Below, in pieces: positions 1 through 6,396 of a stretch of DNA of 7,020 nucleotides (the first letter of the stretch is position 1; every line of letters begins with the position of its first letter). This stretch comes from Bacteroidaceae bacterium (GTDB lineage: Bacteria; Bacteroidota; Bacteroidia; Bacteroidales; Bacteroidaceae): the NCBI GenBank assembly GCA_017961965.1, contig JAGCWG010000574.1, positions 1 through 7,020 on the forward strand, read 5' to 3'. The notes beneath the pieces were generated by a model, which searched no databases, was not told the DNA's origin, and worked only from the letters and a program-made list of their open reading frames with translations. A program made the position numbers and the translations under genes.

Positions 1-45
1 CTTGACGGACAGCACATAGACCTGCCTGACACTGACCTGTTCTGA
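1..45 (+). CDS. C-terminal end of an unrecognised protein (5' end outside window)
   Basis: Frame 1 is open from the first base and ends at TGA (43-45), giving the tail LDGQHIDLPDTDLF. The other two + frames hit stops within the first 20 bases. Only 14 residues are visible, so no family can be named. Directly after the TGA the same frame continues open for another 73 codons (see the entry at 46-267), which raises the possibility that this TGA is a premature stop inside a longer gene and not its natural end. Confidence is moderate that this is coding and low on everything else. Confidence 0.45.
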   Translation, partial: LDGQHIDLPDTDLF

Positions 46-267
46 GTCATATCAAGAGACGTATATAATGACATTATTGATAATGGTAAATGTCGTATTG
101 CAAATACTGATTATAGACTTGTTGGTACGGATGGAAACCTTCTGCATATAAAGGATGATGCAGAAGGTACAGAGATGTGGATAAGGAAGGACATCAACCT
201 TCCTATCATCATGCGCATAGCCAACAATCCTGCCGAGATTAACTATGAGGTTCAAATCGTGGAATGA
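46..267 (+). pseudogene. In-frame continuation after TGA; possible 3' part of an interrupted gene
   Basis: After the TGA at 43-45, frame 1 stays open for 73 codons and ends at TGA 265-267. The translation looks like real soluble protein: it begins VISRDVYNDIIDNGKCRI, passes through a segment LVGTDGNLLHIKDDAEG, and ends PAEINYEVQIVE. The first in-frame ATG is at 175-177, and there is no GTG or TTG before it, so the piece has no plausible start of its own at its 5' end. The ATG at 68-70 is in another frame and stops after 27 codons. The simplest reading is one gene whose codon at 43-45 has mutated to TGA (from TGG, CGA, AGA or GGA, for example) or was misread during sequencing. Decay of a separate gene is also possible. 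I do not recognise the family; the end alternates hydrophobic and polar residues like a beta-strand domain. The tail lies 34 bases from the convergent aroB stop. Confidence 0.4.
137..168. repeat. 11-bp perfect inverted repeat with 10-base loop
   Basis: The arm ACCTTCTGCAT at 137-147 is the exact reverse complement of ATGCAGAAGGT at 158-168, with ten bases between. It lies inside the open frame 46-267. No T tract follows on either strand, so it does not look like an intrinsic terminator. It may be a chance hairpin in coding sequence, where the arms encode parts of NLLH and DAEG, or a transcript structure. No function is claimed. Confidence 0.4.
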
Positions 268-301
268 TGGTAGTTGCTTATTATAAACTTTTTATGACAA
301 A

Positions 302-1384
302 CTAGCCTTCACGAAAGAAGTCGAGCATTTCGAATATTTCGTCCTTTGTAGCTGTCTGATTGATGCGAATATCGCCTATATTACCAAGGAGAGTGAAATT
401 GATTATGCCAGCAGAGTTCTTCTTGTCGTGAGTCATATACTCAAAGAGTTCCTCATAATCGTCACAGGTGATAGGAAGAGTACCATAATTTTCCTTGATG
501 AAACGTACCGTTTGACGCATCTTATCTGTAGGGAAACCTGTCTTTACACATGAGAGGTAAAGTTCACAGATGATACCCCATGCAACAGCATAGCCGTGGA
601 GATAAGGCTTACGTGTGAGTGCCCAACTCTCGAAAGCGTGTCCTGCTGTATGTCCAAGATTGAGTGCCTTACGTATGCCATGTTCAAATGGGTCTTCCTC
701 AACCACTTTCTCCTTGATGGCAACACTTGCTCCTACCATCTGTCCGAGAAGTGGGTAATCCACGTTGTCAAGGTCAAAGTTGAGAAGCAATCCAAAGTCA
801 GTATAGTCCTTACCATCGGCAGAAGGTTCTCCCTTCAGTTTGTCACTTACAAGTAAGCCATGTTTTATCATTTCGGCATATCCTGAACAGATGTTCTCGT
901 GGTCGAGTGTCTTGAGAAACTCAGTATCTAATATTACCGTTTCAGGTGAGTTGAACACGCCAATCTCATTCTTCAGTCCATTGAAGTTGATGCCTGTCTT
1001 TCCACCAACACTCGCATCAACCATAGAAAGAAGTGTAGTAGGTATGTTTATGTATTTTATTCCTCTCTTGAATGTGCTTGCAGCAAAGCCACCGAGGTCA
1101 GTAACCATTCCTCCACCAAGGTTCACCATGAGTGAATGGCGAGTACCACCACCATTACCCAGTTGTGTCCATACGCTTGCAAGTGTCTCAAGAGTCTTGT
1201 GTGTGTCTGTTGCACCTATAGTAATGATGATAGCATCCTTGAGGCAAGGGATATCCTTGACTACAGGATAGCAAAGAGCCTGTGTAGTCTCATCTGTAAG
1301 TATAAACAGTTTGTCGTGCTTGACAGATTCAACAGCCTCTGTAAGCGTTGTCTTAATATCTGTCGAAATGATTACTTTGTTCAT
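302..1384 (-). CDS. aroB: 3-dehydroquinate synthase (AroB)
   Basis: AroB catalyses the second step of the shikimate pathway: it converts DAHP to 3-dehydroquinate in the cytoplasm, using NAD+ and a divalent metal, usually zinc. The 360-residue product has the normal family length. The NAD-binding segment is visible at residues 89-107 (LGGGMVTDLGGFAASTFKR), followed by the conserved INIPTTLLSMVDASVGGKT (112-130) and KNEIGVF (138-144). By analogy with the fungal AROM enzyme, the metal ligands are E171 in GYAEMIKHG, H245 in LNLGHTAGHAFE and H263 in YLHG; H249 lies in the same active-site motif. A short extra stretch around residues 183-197 (KGEPSADGKDYTDFG) looks longer than in the homologues I recall. 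The ATG at 1382-1384 fits the family N-terminus; no strong Shine-Dalgarno is seen, as is usual in Bacteroidetes. The gene lies downstream of the DUF4294 gene on the same strand and could be read from its promoter, since I see no clear -7 box of its own. The stop is TAG. Confidence 0.97.
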   Translation of the reverse strand: MNKVIISTDIKTTLTEAVESVKHDKLFILTDETTQALCYPVVKDIPCLKDAIIITIGATDTHKTLETLASVWTQLGNGGGTRHSLMVNLGGGMVTDLGGFAASTFKRGIKYINIPTTLLSMVDASVGGKTGINFNGLKNEIGVFNSPETVILDTEFLKTLDHENICSGYAEMIKHGLLVSDKLKGEPSADGKDYTDFGLLLNFDLDNVDYPLLGQMVGASVAIKEKVVEEDPFEHGIRKALNLGHTAGHAFESWALTRKPYLHGYAVAWGIICELYLSCVKTGFPTDKMRQTVRFIKENYGTLPITCDDYEELFEYMTHDKKNSAGIINFTLLGNIGDIRINQTATKDEIFEMLDFFREG

Positions 1385-1429
1385 GTCGTATATTTATCTC
1401 ATTTATATTATCCAACTATTATGTGTAAA

Positions 1430-1485
1430 CTCAAAAACTTAAGAACTTAAAAACTTAAGAACTTAAAAACTCAAGAACTCAACTT
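1430..1485. repeat. Octamer tandem repeat between DUF4294 gene and aroB
   Basis: Seven consecutive 8-base units start at 1430: CTCAAAAA, CTTAAGAA, CTTAAAAA, CTTAAGAA, CTTAAAAA, CTCAAGAA and a degenerate CTCAACTT. The fifth to sixth positions alternate between AA and AG in successive units, so the true period is 16 bases repeated about three times, with the third position varying C/T. The tract occupies about half of the intergenic space. On the transcribed (-) strand it reads as TTCTTAAG/TTTTTAAG units. Its role is unknown: it could be a slippage-prone spacer, a leader element for aroB or a protein-binding array. Confidence 0.85.
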
Positions 1486-1487
1486 TT

Positions 1488-1504
1488 AACTCTCCGAAGG
1501 AGTT
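1488..1504 (-). terminator. Weak hairpin at the end of the DUF4294 gene
   Basis: AACTC at 1488-1492 can pair with GAGTT at 1500-1504; an alternative register pairs CTCC (1492-1495) with GGAG (1499-1502) around a three-base loop. On the - strand this begins in the TAA stop of the DUF4294 gene and is followed by TAAAAG and then the octamer repeat. The stem is short and the T tract poor, so it could be a weak or leaky terminator that lets some transcription run into aroB, or merely chance. Confidence 0.22.
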
Positions 1505-2151
1505 TACATTTGTCCTGACTCAATCAAAAGGATGCAACGCTCTGTGAGGCGATCGTCGCACTCAGCATCGTACTCTTTTTTGAGGCTTGCTCCGAAGAGG
1601 CTTGCGAAGGTGTTGTAGAAACCAGCCTTGAAACTACCCATGTACATCTTGATGAGCTCGTAACTTGTGTGGTTACATTGACGGTCAATAAGCTTAATGA
1701 GTAGTTTTCCCTGTGAAAAGGTCAGTTTCTTGAGCCTTGGAGTATATTGTTTTTTTAGTTCCTTTTCCGCTTGTTTCATGTATTCGTCCCTTGCTTTTTT
1801 ATCTGGTAGCGAGTCAAGGTGAGCGATGGTCTTGTCAAGTGTTTGTTTTATCTCGCAAGCAATAGGATAGACTTTCTTGATGTTATTGGCTATCTTATAG
1901 TATTTCCTTGCCTCACGTGCATTTTTGAACACCAATTTCTTGAATACATAGAAGTCAGAATATGCAAAGCTTGGTATCATTTCTCCATTATCCTCTACCA
2001 TACCTGTATAGTAGCAGCCATGCGAAAAGATAGGCGCCCCAGTCATGTCTAAATCATTCTGACGGGTTGCCTCTATTCGCTGAGCATTCATACTTGATGA
2101 TAATGTCAGGAATAGTAATGTGATGAATATGTACCTTTTCTTGTGGGTCAT
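1504..2151 (-). CDS. DUF4294 family exported protein
   Basis: This encodes a 215-residue protein of unknown function with the features of the Bacteroidetes DUF4294 family. The N-terminus is a signal peptide: MTHKKR, then a hydrophobic core IFITLLFLTLSSS, with probable cleavage near NAQ (residues 22-24), so the product is expected in the periplasm or beyond. The conserved domain shows FKNAREARKYYKIANNIKKVYP, then a Lys/Glu-rich helical stretch KQAEKELKKQYTPRLKKL, then the family signature FSQGKLLIKLIDRQ, NHTSYELIK and the C-terminal DRLTER...ESGQM. The frame extends upstream to an ATG at 2208, but the start at 2149-2151 is preferred because the signal peptide begins there and because a -7 promoter box lies at 2169-2176, inside the longer version. 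The gene is divergent from mutS and upstream of aroB on the same strand. The molecular function is not known to me, and I see no catalytic motif. Confidence 0.85.
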   Translation of the reverse strand: MTHKKRYIFITLLFLTLSSSMNAQRIEATRQNDLDMTGAPIFSHGCYYTGMVEDNGEMIPSFAYSDFYVFKKLVFKNAREARKYYKIANNIKKVYPIACEIKQTLDKTIAHLDSLPDKKARDEYMKQAEKELKKQYTPRLKKLTFSQGKLLIKLIDRQCNHTSYELIKMYMGSFKAGFYNTFASLFGASLKKEYDAECDDRLTERCILLIESGQM

Positions 2152-2168
2152 TTTATTTAATTCGTATG

Positions 2169-2176
2169 CAAAAGTA
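2169..2176 (-). promoter_or_regulatory. Bacteroidetes -7 box for the DUF4294 gene
   Basis: Read on the - strand these eight bases are TACTTTTG, matching the Bacteroidetes sigma consensus TAnnTTTG. The box ends 17 bases before the chosen ATG (2151), which implies a very short leader of roughly ten bases. I see no clear TTTG -33 element at the usual distance. The position supports the shorter start of the DUF4294 gene. Confidence 0.55.
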
Positions 2177-2271
2177 GTAAGATTTTTGTTTTCTGATAAC
2201 GCTATCACCTATAAGAGGTGTATTTTTACATATTTTTAATATTCTATTAATATATTTATGCTTAGTTTTAT

Positions 2272-2279
2272 TAACTTTG
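2272..2279 (+). promoter_or_regulatory. Bacteroidetes -7 box for mutS
   Basis: TAACTTTG matches TAnnTTTG exactly and lies 31 bases before the mutS ATG at 2311. The upstream stretch (2221-2270) is very AT-rich and has no clear TTTG at -33. A GTG at 2281 would extend the mutS frame, but it sits immediately next to this box, within the expected transcription start region, so the ATG at 2311 is the better start. Confidence 0.6.
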
Positions 2280-2310
2280 CGTGTTTTTTAACCAAAGAGA
2301 AATTTTAAAA

Positions 2311-4938
2311 ATGGCAAAGAAAGAAGAATTGACCCCAATGATGAAACAGTTCTATGATTTAAAGGCAAAACACCCAGATGCTTTGCTTCTGTTTCGTTGT
2401 GGCGACTTCTATGAAACATATAATGAGGATGCTGGTGTGGCAGCAGAGATTCTTGGTATAACTCTTACCAAGCGAAGCAGCGTTGCTGGAACAAGCGCAA
2501 GTGGTACGGCTATGGCAGGTTTCCCTCATCATGCTCTTGACACATATTTGCCAAAACTTATCCGTGCAGGTAAGCGTGTTGCAATATGCGACCAACTTGA
2601 AGACCCTAAACTTACCAAGAAACTTGTTAAGCGTGGTATCACGGAACTTGTTACTCCAGGTGTGGCACTCAGCGACAATGTGCTGAACTATAAGGAGAAT
2701 AATTTTCTTGCATCCGTTCACTTCGGCAAGACGACTTGTGGTGTTGCCTTCCTCGACATCTCTACTGGTGAGTTCCTTACTGCAGAAGGAACGACCGACT
2801 ACATAGACAAGCTTCTTGTGAACATTGCCCCTAAGGAGGTACTCTACGAGAGAGGCAAGAAACTAATGTTCGAGGGAAACTTCGGAAGTAAGTATTGCGT
2901 GTATGAACAGGACGACTGGATTTATACTGACGAGACGGCATACAAGAAGCTTACTACACACTTTGGTACAAAAAACCTCAAGGGATTTGGCGTGGAGCAC
3001 CTGAAGAACGGTATCATCGCTTCTGGTGCCATACTTTTCTACCTTGAGCATACTCAACATACACAGGTATCACATATCCGTAACCTCCAGCGCATAGAGG
3101 AGGATAAGTATGTGCGACTTGACCGATTCACCATTCGTAGTCTCGAACTTGTAGGCTCAATGAATGAAGGCGGAACGAGCCTGCTTGACGTAATAGATAA
3201 GACAGTAAGCCCAATGGGTGCACGTATGCTACGCCGATGGATGCTCTTCCCTCTGAAGGATGTGAAGAAGATTAGAGACCGTCAGGACGTGGTGGAATAT
3301 TTCTTCCGTAAACCAGATTTCCGTGATTCCATAGAGGTGTATATGCGACAGATAGGTGACCTCGAACGTATCGGTTCGAAGATTGCTGTTAATCGTGCTA
3401 CTCCTCGTGACATGGCACAGCTGAAGAATGCCCTCAACGCCATCGAGCCAATGAAGCAGTTATGTCTCGACTCAGAAAGTGAGAGCCTTCGTGCCATAGG
3501 TGAGAAAATGGATGCATGTATCGAACTTCGTGATAGGATTACTCACGACTTGGTGGATAATCCTCCTGCTGCACTCGGTAAGAAACAGGCAGTCATAGCA
3601 AACGGAGTGAGCAATGAACTTGATGAACTCCGTAGCATAGCATTCAGCGGAAAAGACTATCTACTACAGATACAGGAACGTGAGACAGAAGCAACTGGTA
3701 TTCAGAGCTTGAAGATTGGCTTTAATAACGTCTTTGGCTACTATATTGAGGTACGCAACACATACAAGGACCTCGTGCCACAGGAGTGGATACGTAAGCA
3801 GACACTCACACAGGCAGAACGATACATCACTCAAGAACTCAAGGAATACGAAGAGAAGATTCTTGGTGCAGAGGATAAGATAGATGTCATAGAGGCACAA
3901 CTATATGGCGAACTTATAGCATACGCCAACGAGTTTATTGCAGCCATACAGAGCAACTCAACGCTTGTGGCTAACCTCGACTGTCTTCTCTCCTTTGCCA
4001 CTTCTGCCATGGCCAACAGATATAACCGACCAGTTGTAGATGACAGCCTCGTGATAGACATCAAACAGGGTCGTCACCCAGTTATCGAGCGTCAACTTCC
4101 TATTGGCGAGCAGTATGTACCTAATGATGTGTACCTCGATTCAGAAACACAGCAGATAATCATACTCACAGGTCCTAACATGGCAGGTAAATCGGCTCTC
4201 TTACGCCAGACAGCACTCATTACACTCCTTGCCCAGATAGGTTCATTTGTACCTGCTGAAAGTGCACGCATAGGCTTGTGCGACAAGATATTCACACGTG
4301 TTGGTGCAAGCGATAATATCTCACTTGGAGAATCAACATTCATGGTAGAGATGAACGAAGCGGCGAGCATTCTGAACAACATCACGGAACGTTCACTCGT
4401 ACTGTTTGATGAGCTTGGAAGAGGTACTTCAACTTACGACGGTATCTCCATTGCGTGGGCAATCGTAGAGTACATACACGAGAACCCAAAGACACATGCA
4501 CGTACGCTTTTCGCTACACACTATCATGAACTAAACGAGATGGAGAACCTCTTCTCTCGCGTAAAGAACTTTAATGTGTCTGTACGAGAAGTAAACGGAA
4601 AGGTCATCTTCATGCGTAAACTCATGCCTGGAGGTAGTGAGCACTCTTTCGGTATTCACGTAGCAAAGATAGCAGGTATGAATCCTGCCGTGGTGAAGCG
4701 AGCAGAGCAAGTGCTCAAGGACCTTGAACGCAACAACTCAGGTGAATCGGTATCGAAACCTGATACAACAGCCATACAGGCAGCCCCAGCAGGCAGTCAG
4801 CTCAGTTTCTTCCAACTTGACGACCCAGTCCTCTGCCAAGTACGTGACGAGATACTCAATATAGATGTAAACAATCTCACGCCACTCGAAGCACTTAACA
4901 AGCTGAATGAAATAAAGAAAATTGTAAAGGGAAAGTGA
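2311..4938 (+). CDS. mutS: DNA mismatch repair protein MutS
   Basis: MutS binds mispaired or looped bases and, with ATP, recruits MutL to start mismatch repair in the cytoplasm. From the ATG at 2311 the protein has 875 residues, the usual size for MutS1. The mismatch-reading motif GDFYE is at residues 31-35 (F33 and E35 being the base-contacting pair by analogy with E. coli F36/E38). The connector and lever/clamp domains follow, with [11 protein letters not shown] at 471-481. In the ATPase domain, Walker A GPNMAGKS is at 621-628, [10 protein letters not shown] at 661-670, the signature GESTFMVEM at 673-681, Walker B with catalytic E in [14 protein letters not shown] (D700, E701), and ATHYHE with H737. 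Near the C-terminus QLSFFQL (830-836) resembles a beta-clamp binding motif, and the final ~40 residues look like the C-terminal oligomerisation region. The GTG-initiated extension from 2281 is rejected because it abuts the promoter. It is transcribed alone and ends at a strong terminator. Confidence 0.98.
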   Translation: MAKKEELTPMMKQFYDLKAKHPDALLLFRCGDFYETYNEDAGVAAEILGITLTKRSSVAGTSASGTAMAGFPHHALDTYLPKLIRAGKRVAICDQLEDPKLTKKLVKRGITELVTPGVALSDNVLNYKENNFLASVHFGKTTCGVAFLDISTGEFLTAEGTTDYIDKLLVNIAPKEVLYERGKKLMFEGNFGSKYCVYEQDDWIYTDETAYKKLTTHFGTKNLKGFGVEHLKNGIIASGAILFYLEHTQHTQVSHIRNLQRIEEDKYVRLDRFTIRSLELVGSMNEGGTSLLDVIDKTVSPMGARMLRRWMLFPLKDVKKIRDRQDVVEYFFRKPDFRDSIEVYMRQIGDLERIGSKIAVNRATPRDMAQLKNALNAIEPMKQLCLDSESESLRAIGEKMDACIELRDRITHDLVDNPPAALGKKQAVIANGVSNELDELRSIAFSGKDYLLQIQERETEATGIQSLKIGFNNVFGYYIEVRNTYKDLVPQEWIRKQTLTQAERYITQELKEYEEKILGAEDKIDVIEAQLYGELIAYANEFIAAIQSNSTLVANLDCLLSFATSAMANRYNRPVVDDSLVIDIKQGRHPVIERQLPIGEQYVPNDVYLDSETQQIIILTGPNMAGKSALLRQTALITLLAQIGSFVPAESARIGLCDKIFTRVGASDNISLGESTFMVEMNEAASILNNITERSLVLFDELGRGTSTYDGISIAWAIVEYIHENPKTHARTLFATHYHELNEMENLFSRVKNFNVSVREVNGKVIFMRKLMPGGSEHSFGIHVAKIAGMNPAVVKRAEQVLKDLERNNSGESVSKPDTTAIQAAPAGSQLSFFQLDDPVLCQVRDEILNIDVNNLTPLEALNKLNEIKKIVKGK

Positions 4939-4955
4939 TTTGATTAATATATACT

Positions 4956-4996
4956 TCACGCTTACCAACGACAATGTTGGTGAGCGTGATTTTTTT
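4956..4996 (+). terminator. Intrinsic terminator of mutS
   Basis: A 14-bp stem (4956-4969 with 4976-4989) contains one T-G wobble, a six-base loop GACAAT and a run of seven T (4990-4996) immediately after. It starts 17 bases past the mutS stop. There is no T run on the opposite side, so it acts in the + direction only. Confidence 0.93.
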
Positions 4997-5089
4997 GATT
5001 GTAAGTAATTTGTGTGTTGTATTATGTATTGTACTTCTTTGCAGCAAAAGGTAATCAATGTGAAAATATATTTGATGATGACTAATCGT

Positions 5090-5178
5090 TATTGAGTATT
5101 CTGACGGAGAATATAGATACTCAATAGTTGGTATGGCAGTATAAAATTGTACTCATTGATGGTGAAATTTGATACTCA
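5090..5178 (+). promoter_or_regulatory. TACTCA motif cluster with 10-bp inverted repeat upstream of the porin gene
   Basis: The hexamer TACTCA occurs on the + strand at 5118-5123, 5150-5155 and 5173-5178, and on the - strand at 5093-5098, four copies in under 90 bases. The first two in space form a perfect 10-bp inverted repeat, TATTGAGTAT (5090-5099) and ATACTCAATA (5117-5126), with a 17-base spacer. Within it TATTCT (5097-5102) and AGAATA (5108-5113) can form a competing inner stem. The second and third + copies both read TACTCAT-N3-TGG. All copies lie 27 to 112 bases upstream of the porin -33 element, where an activator would bind. No T tract follows, so it is not a terminator. The regulator is unknown; an operator role is inference. 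The rest of the 319-base gap (4997-5089) shows nothing I can identify. Confidence 0.4.
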
Positions 5179-5204
5179 TAAATGGGTAAATTGAGGTTGG
5201 GCGA

Positions 5205-5235
5205 TTGCTATTAATAACTATAATCAATACCTTTG
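5205..5235 (+). promoter_or_regulatory. Bacteroidetes promoter for the porin gene
   Basis: The -7 box TACCTTTG (5228-5235) matches TAnnTTTG, and a TTG at 5205-5207 lies 20 bases upstream, a suitable distance for the -33 element. The box ends 22 bases before the porin ATG at 5258. This is the best two-part promoter in the window. It argues against the TTG at 5249 as the start codon. Confidence 0.65.
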
Positions 5236-5257
5236 CAAAAAAAACAGATTGAAATAT

Positions 5258-6262
5258 ATGAACAAGAGAGTATTGTGGATGATGACTCTCCTTTTATGTG
5301 GTAAAATGCTATATGCCCAAAGTGTGGGTATGGAATATATCACGGAGTTACAGACAGATTTTAAGGGTGAAAGTAATTTTGTAAACTATCTTAGGCTTAA
5401 TGGTGAATTGCCATTGTCAGAGCGTGTTAAACTAAGGGCTTCAACCATTAGTGCAGCCAAATCGAATGAAGCGTATATTGCCAATGATATTCAGGGGGCG
5501 TCAAACATTGAGATTGACAACCTTTCGCTTGCTTTGTTCGTAGCTTGTGTGGAGTGGGATATAGATGCTCATAACAATGTGTTGTTTGGTGTGCATAATA
5601 TGAATGAAGACTTCTTTGCAAGTGATATCACAGGGCTGTTTACCAATAGCTCATGTGGTATTTATCCTACCATATCATTAAATTATTCTATTGCAAATTA
5701 TCCTGTGGCATCAGTTGGCGTGCGCTATAGGCATGATGATGAACGTTTTGGCTTTGTTAGTGCTCTTTATAATGGCGTCGGATATAACAAATTTACAGGG
5801 CGTGAAAACGTGTTCCGTGTATGTCCTGAGAGTGATGGAGTGTTTGCTCTCGCACAGGGTGAATACAAGCATGATGACAGTCATTATTTCCTTGGGGGAG
5901 GCTTGCACTATGGCGACCCAAGTCACACAAATGAACGTAAGACACGTACCACGGTATGGACGTATGCTGAGCAGAAAGTGACGAACTCATTCACTCTCTT
6001 AGGTGGTTATTCACATGCTTTTTGCTCGGATAGTTACTGCCATGATTTTGTAGGGCTTGGCGGGAGACTGACCATAAAGAACGCCGAATTCGGACTTTTT
6101 TCTGACTATGCTCACTTTGAGGACATAGACGAATGGGCAACCGAGCTTACCTGTAAGATTCATCTCTCTGAGCATGTGTATGTTCAACCAACAGCCCATT
6201 TCATATCACAGGACACGAAGAGCTCCGTCGTTGGCGTCTTACGACTTGGGGTGGAGCTGTAG
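5258..6262 (+). CDS. Outer-membrane porin, probable OprB-like carbohydrate porin
   Basis: This 334-residue protein is predicted to be a beta-barrel channel in the outer membrane. An N-terminal signal peptide is clear: MNKR, hydrophobic core VLWMMTLLLCGKMLY, probable cleavage after A20 before QSVG. The rest is strand-rich, with alternating aromatic and polar residues and short turns, and has no TonB box or plug domain. The segment VLFGVHNMNEDFFASDITGLFTNSSCGIYPTIS (108-140), followed by ANYP and later ASLYNG-like SALYNGVGYN (168-177), resembles OprB-type carbohydrate porins, which allow sugar diffusion; the substrate cannot be read from sequence. Two features are unusual for a barrel: six cysteines in the mature part (97, 133, 189, 256, 261, 299) and a final Leu in place of the common C-terminal aromatic. 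The start at ATG 5258 is preferred over TTG 5249. The gene stands alone with its own promoter and possibly an upstream operator. An unrelated barrel family is the main alternative. Confidence 0.72.
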   Translation: MNKRVLWMMTLLLCGKMLYAQSVGMEYITELQTDFKGESNFVNYLRLNGELPLSERVKLRASTISAAKSNEAYIANDIQGASNIEIDNLSLALFVACVEWDIDAHNNVLFGVHNMNEDFFASDITGLFTNSSCGIYPTISLNYSIANYPVASVGVRYRHDDERFGFVSALYNGVGYNKFTGRENVFRVCPESDGVFALAQGEYKHDDSHYFLGGGLHYGDPSHTNERKTRTTVWTYAEQKVTNSFTLLGGYSHAFCSDSYCHDFVGLGGRLTIKNAEFGLFSDYAHFEDIDEWATELTCKIHLSEHVYVQPTAHFISQDTKSSVVGVLRLGVEL

Positions 6263-6296
6263 GGATGTTTGGAAGTGAAAAGGAAAAAAGAGTAAA

Positions 6297-6363
6297 AAGA
6301 GGAGTAAAGAAACGAATGTTTTGATGGTTGTAATCTCAAATCATTCGTTTCTTTACTCCTCTT
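6297..6363. terminator. Perfect 22-bp inverted repeat between convergent genes; probable bidirectional terminator
   Basis: Arms at 6297-6318 and 6342-6363 are perfect reverse complements over 22 bases, with a 23-base loop. The core is purine-rich in the left arm (AAGAGGAGTAAAG...) and pyrimidine-rich in the right. It sits 34 bases after the porin stop and 33 bases from the convergent DUF4143 stop. On the - strand the arm is followed by TTTTTACTCTTTTTTCC, a fair T-rich tract, so termination of the - strand gene is plausible; on the + strand it is followed by AATATATT, which is weaker. The stem is longer than most intrinsic terminators, so a mobile remnant or a transcript-stabilising hairpin remains possible. 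Confidence 0.65.
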
Positions 6364-6396
6364 AATATATTATAACGTGTCATAACTACAGAATTA

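Noticed and set aside
52..255. 67-codon open frame on the - strand over the left edge
   Set aside because: It is antisense to the better supported frame 1 reading on the + strand, has an odd Ile/Cys-rich composition, no signal peptide and no promoter.
1..267. TGA at 43-45 as a selenocysteine codon or sign of an altered genetic code
   Set aside because: I saw no selenocysteine insertion hairpin immediately after the TGA, and other genes in the window end with TGA at conserved C-termini.
840..1271. 143-codon + strand open frame inside aroB
   Set aside because: It is a shadow antisense to the strongly conserved AroB motifs and has no family features.
4171..4194. MutS Walker A reads GPNMAGKS where E. 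coli has GPNMGGKS
   Set aside because: The essential Lys and Ser are kept and the Gly to Ala change is, as far as I recall, normal in Bacteroidetes MutS, so it is not a defect.
4738..5058. 106-codon - strand open frame across the mutS end
   Set aside because: It runs through the mutS C-terminus and the terminator hairpin, and the composition is not protein-like.
5024..5095. Possible 23-codon peptide (ATG at 5024) in the gap before the porin gene
   Set aside because: It is too short, has no convincing -7 box at the right distance, and such a length is expected by chance in AT-rich DNA.
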